A stretch of DNA of 10,759 bases from Desulfovibrionaceae bacterium. GTDB taxonomy: Bacteria > Pseudomonadota > Gammaproteobacteria > Burkholderiales > Burkholderiaceae_C. The notes beneath the pieces are model-generated. The model saw only the letters and a list, made by a program, of their open reading frames with translations, had not been told where the DNA came from and searched no databases. The translations under genes were made by a program, and so were the position numbers. The stretch spans positions 1-10,759 of the forward strand of contig WRJY01000277.1 of assembly GCA_009778355.1 (NCBI GenBank). Direction: 5' to 3'. Positions within the stretch are counted from its first letter, which is position 1. Each line of letters begins with the position of its first letter. This document shows, piece by piece, positions 5,850 to 10,759 of this stretch.

Positions 5850-8198
5850 TTATTGAGCTTGGACTGCCGCGGGCCGCGTGTCCGCGGCTGACGCTGGCTC
5901 GAATGATAACGACACTTGAGCGCCCACTACCCTGCCATCGGCGATGCGGTTGGACAGATCGATCCGGGCGCCGTGTTCGTCGGCGATTTTCTTGACCACC
6001 GCCAGCCCCAGCCCAGTGCCCTTGACCTTGGTGGTTACGTAAGGCTCGAAGGCCCGCTTGAGAATGGCATCGGAAAAACCGTGTCCGTGATCCAGCACGC
6101 TCAAGCGCACGCGCTGCGAGGCTTGGAGCCACTGCGTGCGCACGACCACGCTGGCGCCGCCCTCGGCGGCCTGATTGCCCTCGCGCTCCGAAGCGTCGAG
6201 CGCATTTTGCACCAAATTATGAATGACTTGCCGCATCTGCTGCGCGTCGCCCATGATGGGGGGGCAGCCGCGGTCGCACTCCAGGCGCACGGGCGCCGGG
6301 GCGCCGGACGCGGTTTCGCCGCCGTACAGATGCAGCACCTCGAGCGCCAGCGCGTTGAGATCCAGCGGCTTCAAGTCGGCGGTCGGCAGCCGGGCGTAGT
6401 CGCGGAATTCGTTGACCAGCCGCTTCATGGCGGCCACCTGATCGACGATGGTGCGCACCGATTTGACCAGCACGGCCTGCTCGGGCGCGTCGAGCTTGTC
6501 GGCCAGCCTGCGCTCCAGCCGCTCGGCCGACAACTGGATCGGCGTGAGCGGGTTCTTGATTTCGTGCGCCAGCCGGCGCGCGACTTCGCCCCAGGCCTGG
6601 GCGCGCTGGGCCGACACGATTTCGGAAATGTCGTCGAACACCAGCAGCCGCAGACCGCCGGGCAGCGCGGCGCCGCGCGCCACCAGCGACACGGCATCGT
6701 CGGCGGTCACGCCGCCGCCAGGCTGGCCGTACAGCTCGAACGACTTCTGCCAGTGGTCGAGCCCGTGCTCGGCGCGTTCGCCCTCGAACTGGGCGAACTG
6801 CGCCAGCACCTCGCCGGCAAACTGTTCCAGCCCCGGCACGGCGCCGAAGACTTGTCCGGCATAAGCGGCGCACGGCGCGCGCAGGATGCGCGTGGCTCCG
6901 GGGTTGGACGACTGAACGATGCCATCGCGGCCCAGCACGATCACCCCGGCGGTCAGGTTGTCCAGAATGGTTTGCAGCCCCGAGCGCGCCGCCTCCACCT
7001 GGCGCATGCTGGAATCGACCGCCGCGCGCGCATCGGCCAGTTGCTGCGTCATGTCGGCAAACGAACGGGTCAGGCCGCCCAATTCGTCGCGGCTTTGCAG
7101 CACCACCTTGGGCCGCAAATCGCCCGCGGCCACTTGCCGCACGCCGTCGGCCAGCATCAGCAGCGGCTTGACCAGTTGCTTGCCCAGAGCCACGGCCAGC
7201 AGCACCGCGCCGAAGACGGACAGAAACAGGCTCAGCGTCAGCGTGCCGATGTACATGCGGCGCAGCCCCTGGCGCCCCAAAGCCCGTTCCTGGTATTCCC
7301 GGTTGGCAGCCTGCACGGCCAGCGCGTTGGCTACCAGCGCCGTCGGCAGCGGCTGCACCGCCTGCAGCAGGCGTTGCTCGCCGATCAGACCGATGGAGCG
7401 CGCTTCGACCGCCGCCAGCGCCTTGACGCGCGGCGGCTGCGCGGCGGCGTCCGCGGGGGCCTCGCTGGCTTCGCCAGTCTCGCTGGCCACGTCGTCCACG
7501 CCCTCGATCTGGGTCGCCACCCCTTGCGCGCGCAGCGTTCGCAACATCTGCGGGCTTGGGCGGTCCGGCATCAGGTTGAACCGGGACTGCCCGGCGCTGG
7601 CAATGAGCCGCCCCGACGCCGACCACATGCTGACGTCCAGCGCGCCCAACTGGTTGCGCAACCGCTCCAGCGGCAGCGCGGCCAGCGCGTCCGGCGTGCT
7701 GGCCAGTTCGGCGGCGGCTGCCCGCAACTGGTCGCCGAAGTCCCTGGCCTGGGTTTCCAGCGAAGTGCGCGCCAGGGTCAGACCGGCGTCGAGCGCGCCT
7801 TCGACCTTGACGTCGAACCACGACTCGATCGAGCGCGACACGAACTGGTACGACACGACATAGATCAGCAGGCCCGGCAGCACGCCCATCACCGCGAAGA
7901 TGGCCGCCAGCTTGAGCAGCAGTTGGCTGCCGAACTTGCCGCGCCACAGGCGCAGGGTCAGCCGGTAAATGCCCCAGCAAATCACCAGCCCCAGCACCGC
8001 CGCCGCCACCCCGTTGGCGATGAACAGCCGGGCGTAATAACGTTCGTACAACAGTTGGTTGTTGGTGGCCTGCGCCAGCAGAAAGATCAGGATCAGGCCG
8101 CCGGCCACCAGCGCCGCCACGCCCAGGCCCATGGTCCAGCGTTGAAGCCTCCTGCGGCTGGCACTGGCGGCCTGCCGAGGTTCAGCCAACGCGCTCAC
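5850..8198 (-). CDS. NtrY-type membrane histidine kinase
   Basis: This 782-residue sensor kinase starts at GTG 8198, overlapping the DUF4390 stop (GTGA). The N-terminal half has transmembrane helices at about 23-42, 59-80, 95-117 and 316-338. The long extracytoplasmic section between the last two (about 118-315) includes an Ala/Glu/Pro-rich insert. A HAMP domain follows (about 339-395), then a PAS domain (LQTILDNLTAGVIVLGRDG onward), then HisKA with phospho-acceptor H545 in LAHEIKNPLTP. The ATPase domain has N-box N665 in HNLVQNALDAS, DHGHGFSD, and GTGLGL at 727-732. All catalytic motifs are intact. This order is that of NtrY, which in other proteobacteria responds to nitrogen or redox state, but the signal here is unknown. 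The downstream regulator is the likely phosphate acceptor. A ribosome binding site AAGGA (8208-8212) lies 9 bases before the GTG. Confidence 0.9.
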   Translation of the reverse strand: MSALAEPRQAASASRRRLQRWTMGLGVAALVAGGLILIFLLAQATNNQLLYERYYARLFIANGVAAAVLGLVICWGIYRLTLRLWRGKFGSQLLLKLAAIFAVMGVLPGLLIYVVSYQFVSRSIESWFDVKVEGALDAGLTLARTSLETQARDFGDQLRAAAAELASTPDALAALPLERLRNQLGALDVSMWSASGRLIASAGQSRFNLMPDRPSPQMLRTLRAQGVATQIEGVDDVASETGEASEAPADAAAQPPRVKALAAVEARSIGLIGEQRLLQAVQPLPTALVANALAVQAANREYQERALGRQGLRRMYIGTLTLSLFLSVFGAVLLAVALGKQLVKPLLMLADGVRQVAAGDLRPKVVLQSRDELGGLTRSFADMTQQLADARAAVDSSMRQVEAARSGLQTILDNLTAGVIVLGRDGIVQSSNPGATRILRAPCAAYAGQVFGAVPGLEQFAGEVLAQFAQFEGERAEHGLDHWQKSFELYGQPGGGVTADDAVSLVARGAALPGGLRLLVFDDISEIVSAQRAQAWGEVARRLAHEIKNPLTPIQLSAERLERRLADKLDAPEQAVLVKSVRTIVDQVAAMKRLVNEFRDYARLPTADLKPLDLNALALEVLHLYGGETASGAPAPVRLECDRGCPPIMGDAQQMRQVIHNLVQNALDASEREGNQAAEGGASVVVRTQWLQASQRVRLSVLDHGHGFSDAILKRAFEPYVTTKVKGTGLGLAVVKKIADEHGARIDLSNRIADGRVVGAQVSLSFEPASAADTRPAAVQAQ

Positions 8199-8848
8199 GG
8201 CTCGACATCCTTGGGCGGATCGTCTTTGGGCGGGTCGTCCTTGGGCAAGTCGATGCGGCGCTCGACCGACAGCACCCAGTCCGAGCCGCCCAAGGCGCCG
8301 AGTTGAAGGGCGCGGGGCAACTGGCTGACGTCCAGCCGAAAGCGAAAGCGCACGCTCTGGCGTGCGCCCGCGTCGAGTTCAGCCGCCGTCGCAATACGCC
8401 AGTGCGAGATGCGCTGAACGACCGCCATCGCATCCTCCAGCGTCTCGTAATGCTGCGTCAAGGCCACGCCCAGGCCGGAACTGACAATGGGTTCGGACGA
8501 GGTGTTCAGCCGCCAGCGGCGCGTCAGCGGCAGGTAGGCCAGCCGCATGTAGCGGTGCGCCGAGGCGATCTTCCGGTCCGACCAGTACCAGCGCGCGCGC
8601 ATGACCTCGGCGTCGGCGACGAAGTGAACCGCAATGCCCTTGTACAGCGCGTCCTCGACCGCAGCCGGCAAATCGAAGCTCAGGCGCGTGGACAGATACA
8701 GATCGCCCTCGTCCTGCTCGACTTGCGGCCCGGTCAGATCAACGCCAACGCCATCGCTGGCCCGCGCCGCGCCGGCCCCAAAAAGCAGGCACAGCGCGAG
8801 GCCCGCCGCCAGCAGCACGCTAGCCGGACTGCTTTTCCAGCAACGCAT
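8195..8848 (-). CDS. Secreted DUF4390-family protein
   Basis: With ATG 8848 the protein has 217 residues. It begins with a Sec signal peptide (RCWK, hydrophobic about 9-26, likely cleavage after ARA at 28-30), so it should be exported to the periplasm. The mature part shows the DUF4390 pattern as I recall it: YLSTRLSFDLPAAVEDALYKGI, the aromatic-rich RARWYWSDRKIASAHRYMRL, YETLEDAMAVVQRI, and the end FRFRLDVSQLPRALQLGAL followed by DWVLSVE. No enzyme motif is visible and the function of the family is unknown. The tail DLPKDDPPKDDPPKDVEP is repetitive. The gene overlaps the end of rsmB by 29 bases and the kinase start by 4. The frame is open upstream to 8902 with further ATGs at 8875, 8863 and 8860. 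I chose 8848 because it gives a compact signal peptide, though it lacks a ribosome binding site. Confidence 0.8.
   Translation of the reverse strand: MRCWKSSPASVLLAAGLALCLLFGAGAARASDGVGVDLTGPQVEQDEGDLYLSTRLSFDLPAAVEDALYKGIAVHFVADAEVMRARWYWSDRKIASAHRYMRLAYLPLTRRWRLNTSSEPIVSSGLGVALTQHYETLEDAMAVVQRISHWRIATAAELDAGARQSVRFRFRLDVSQLPRALQLGALGGSDWVLSVERRIDLPKDDPPKDDPPKDVEP
8208..8212 (-). promoter_or_regulatory. Ribosome binding site of the histidine kinase
   Basis: AAGGA on the minus strand lies 9 bases before GTG 8198 and supports this non-ATG start. It sits inside the coding sequence and tandem repeat of the upstream DUF4390 gene. Confidence 0.6.
8208..8252. repeat. 15-bp tandem repeat, three copies, in the 3' end of the DUF4390 gene
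   Basis: Three in-frame units (8208-8222, 8223-8237, 8238-8252) share TCYTTGGGCRRRTCG with few differences. Read on the minus strand each encodes a version of (D)DPPKD, giving the KDDPPKDDPPKD tail. Each unit also carries CAAGGA or CAAAGA. In the last unit this is the ribosome binding site of the kinase gene. Confidence 0.85.
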
Positions 8849-10154
8849 AGAAAAAACCATCATCACAGCCGCCATTGTCGCCAAGCCCGCCCCCGCCGCC
8901 ATCCATGCCGGGCAACAAATGGCCTAGCGACGGCAACAGCGCGGCATTGCTGTTGTGCGCAACAAACGCCTGGATGCGCTCATCGCCCTCGGCCCGGAAC
9001 ACCGAGCAGGTGCAATACAGCAGCCGCCCGCCCGGCGCCAGCAGGGGCCACAGAGCGGTCAGCAAACGATCTTGCCGCGCCGCCAACTGGCCGATATCGG
9101 CGGCGCGGCGCAGCCAGCGCACGTCCGGGTGGCGGCGCACGATGCCGGAGGCGCTGCACGGCGCGTCGAGCAAGATGGCGTCGTAAAACCCGTCCCCGCC
9201 GCGCCGCCAGGCGCCGGTATTCGCCGCGTCCGCCACGCGCACATCGGCTTGCAAGCCAAGCCGCTTCAGGTTGCCGTCGATCAGCGGACTGCGCTCAGGG
9301 TCGATTTCCAGCGCCGTCACGCGCGCGCGCGGCGACAGCTCCAGCACATGCGCCGTCTTGCCGCCGGGCGCTGCGCAGGCGTCCAGAATGCGCGGCGCGG
9401 CGGCGCTGATCCCGTCCAGCAGCAGCGGCACGGCCATCTGGGCGGCGGCGGACTGCACCGACACGTCGCCCGCCTCGAAACCCGGCAGTGCCTGCACGGG
9501 CCTGGGCTGGAGCAGCCGCACCGCATGGCCGCCAAGCGCCACGGCCTCGATGCCGGCCGCGGCCAGCCGCTGGCAATACGCCTGTGCGCTGGCGCGCAGG
9601 GCATTGACCCGCAACACCATGGGCGCGGGCTGCTGCGCGGCGGCCAGCACGTCCATCCAGGCAGCGGGATGGTCGGCGCGCAGCCGCTCGATCCACCAGC
9701 GCGGGTGGTTCCAGCGCGCCACCAGGTCGGCCTCGGCCAAGCCGCGCAGCAAGGCATCCCGCTCGCGCAAGAACCGGCGCAGGCAGGCGTTGAGCAGCGC
9801 TGCGCCGGCGCGCGTCGCGGCATCGCGCTTGGCCGCCTCGACCGCCTGATCGACCAACGTGAAAGGCGCGTAGCCGGGCGGACCATCAGCGGCCAGCAGG
9901 CTGAGCGCCGCGCACAGCAGGGCATCCAGCCGGGGCGCGGGCGCGCGCGCCGCCAGACGGGCGCGCAAAGCCTCGGCCAGCCCCAGCCAGCGCAGCGCAT
10001 GAAACGTCAGCGCCTGCACGCCAGGACGCAGCGCCGCATCGACCCGCGGCAGTTGCGCCGTCAGCGAGCGCCCCTGGCGCACGCCATGCACCATGCGCGC
10101 GGCCCACTGCAACTGGCGCCACAGCGGCGGCTGCGGGCGTGGCAGCGCGCTCAT
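8820..10154 (-). CDS. rsmB: 16S rRNA (cytosine-967-C5)-methyltransferase RsmB
   Basis: The 444-residue protein methylates C967 of 16S rRNA using SAM. The N-terminal part (about 1-150) is the helical NusB-like RNA-binding domain, ending in the conserved ALLNACLRRFLRERD. The catalytic part shows DACAAPGGKT (258-267, SAM binding), ALEID for the acidic strand, DAILLDAPCSASGIVRRHPD with motif IV C333, and LLYCTCSV with C383 of the TCS motif, the cysteine that attacks the base in this family. ATG 10154 overlaps the stop of the LemA-like gene (ATGA) and matches the start of E. coli RsmB (also called Sun or Fmu). The ORF is open further upstream to 10307, but that part is out-of-frame LemA coding sequence. 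A glycine-rich stretch (DGGGGGLGDNGGCDDG) precedes the usual ending GFFYALLEK. No sign of damage. Confidence 0.95.
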   Translation of the reverse strand: MSALPRPQPPLWRQLQWAARMVHGVRQGRSLTAQLPRVDAALRPGVQALTFHALRWLGLAEALRARLAARAPAPRLDALLCAALSLLAADGPPGYAPFTLVDQAVEAAKRDAATRAGAALLNACLRRFLRERDALLRGLAEADLVARWNHPRWWIERLRADHPAAWMDVLAAAQQPAPMVLRVNALRASAQAYCQRLAAAGIEAVALGGHAVRLLQPRPVQALPGFEAGDVSVQSAAAQMAVPLLLDGISAAAPRILDACAAPGGKTAHVLELSPRARVTALEIDPERSPLIDGNLKRLGLQADVRVADAANTGAWRRGGDGFYDAILLDAPCSASGIVRRHPDVRWLRRAADIGQLAARQDRLLTALWPLLAPGGRLLYCTCSVFRAEGDERIQAFVAHNSNAALLPSLGHLLPGMDGGGGGLGDNGGCDDGFFYALLEKQSG

Positions 10155-10729
10155 TCGGCCAGCCGCGCCGCCGCGCCCGCTGGCCGAAAACCAGCCAGGC
10201 GCGCGACGACCGAGGCGGGAAACTGCGCGATGGCACGGTTGTAGGCTTGCGCGGCCTCGTTGAATGCGCCGCGCAAGGGCCATGCCTGATGCAGCAGACG
10301 CAGCCACCGCGCCTGCAAGCGATCCGCCGACGGCGTGGCATCGGCAGGCACCGCCTGGGCCAGCGCGCTGGCCCAGGCATTGCGCATGGCCTCGTGCGCC
10401 AGCACCACGCCCGCCATGGTGGACACATCAGCCACGTGCGGCCTGGCGTGCGCCAGCGCGGCGGCGAACTGGTCGCTGGCCGCGTGCAACCGCGCCCAGG
10501 CCACGGTCACCCGGTCGTGCAACTCCGCTGGCGCTGTCTGGGCGCCATCGCGCATGGACGCGGGCAGGCAGCTTTGCACCCAGACGAGCTGGCGCATCAA
10601 CTGCTCATCGAGCGCCGCGAAAGTCTTGCGCACCCTGGCGCGCAGGCGCACCAGCCGGTTGTACGCCCCAACCGCCCAGCACGGCAGCAGGGCGGGAACA
10701 ATCCAGAACCACCAGGGGAAGTCGGGCAT
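10151..10729 (-). CDS. LemA-family membrane-anchored protein
   Basis: With ATG 10729 the protein has 192 residues, normal for the family. One N-terminal transmembrane helix (about 5-21, aromatic-rich WWFWIVPALLPCWAVGAYN) is followed by the LemA signature YNRLVRLRARVRKTFAALDEQL, then long helices and the conserved C-terminal YNRAIAQFPASVVARLAGF. LemA proteins form helical bundles exposed on one side of the membrane. Their function is poorly known, and some are linked to membrane stress or metalloproteases, but no HtpX or TPM-domain gene lies next to this one in the window. The frame is also open through TTG 10735 to the window edge, so a longer start cannot be excluded, and no clear ribosome binding site precedes 10729. 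It is the first visible gene of the rsmB operon. Confidence 0.85.
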   Translation of the reverse strand: MPDFPWWFWIVPALLPCWAVGAYNRLVRLRARVRKTFAALDEQLMRQLVWVQSCLPASMRDGAQTAPAELHDRVTVAWARLHAASDQFAAALAHARPHVADVSTMAGVVLAHEAMRNAWASALAQAVPADATPSADRLQARWLRLLHQAWPLRGAFNEAAQAYNRAIAQFPASVVARLAGFRPAGAAARLAE

Positions 10730-10759
10730 GGGCAAAGCGTTGAAATGGGTTGAGGCGGG

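Noticed and set aside
5836..6132. A longer N-terminus for the response regulator, since its frame is open to 6132
   Set aside because: That part overlaps kinase coding sequence in another frame and shows no similarity to receivers. The receiver begins exactly at MANILVVDD.
5916..8306. A 796-codon plus-strand ORF opposite the whole kinase gene, with several other long antisense ORFs over rsmB and LemA
   Set aside because: The minus-strand frames encode complete, motif-rich proteins. The antisense products are His/Gln/Arg-rich with no domain pattern, as expected from high GC at third codon positions.

Overview
The window is GC-rich, densely coded chromosomal DNA from a betaproteobacterium. It is most likely a member of Burkholderiales, and the family Comamonadaceae is the best guess. 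The guess rests on the gene order lemA-like / rsmB / DUF4390 / NtrY-like kinase / short Fis-type regulator, on the form of the tRNA-Phe gene, and on a short intergenic motif typical of that family. I cannot name a genus. I see no phage, transposase, CRISPR array or integrase, and no gene-free stretch longer than about 300 bases.

Left part, plus strand (1-2599): the 3' end of an unidentified gene, then a small class I SAM-dependent methyltransferase (297-977), then a 520-residue AMP-forming acyl-CoA synthetase (1037-2599) with a good ribosome binding site. Facing it, 15 bases away, is dusC (2615-3655, minus), the tRNA-dihydrouridine(16) synthase.

Middle (3656-5072): an AT-rich divergent intergenic region separates dusC from a two-gene envelope operon. 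The first gene encodes a secreted FecR-domain protein (3814-4290). The second overlaps it by an ATGA and encodes an OmpA-family lipoprotein (4287-4955). A perfect 12-bp hairpin (4963-4990) follows and probably ends transcription from both sides. A minus-strand tRNA-Phe(GAA) gene (4997-5072) comes next, with its own likely promoter. Its acceptor stem as written carries a C5/A68 mismatch.

Right part, minus strand (10729 down to 5101): one compact operon, read from right to left. It holds a LemA-family membrane protein, RsmB (16S rRNA m5C967 methyltransferase), a secreted DUF4390 protein, an NtrY-type membrane histidine kinase and a response regulator. Three junctions overlap (4, 29 and 4 bases) and the last has a 14-base gap, so translation is probably coupled. 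The regulator has an NtrX-like receiver and Fis-type HTH but no AAA+ sigma-54 activation domain. The kinase ribosome binding site lies inside a 15-bp tandem repeat that also encodes the acidic/proline C-terminal tail of DUF4390.

Most of the window is recognisable housekeeping and signalling DNA. I did not find a clearly new system. The points most worth a second look are the AAA+-less NtrX, the DUF4390-kinase coupling with its tandem repeat, the FecR-OmpA pair without an obvious partner, and the tRNA-Phe mismatch.
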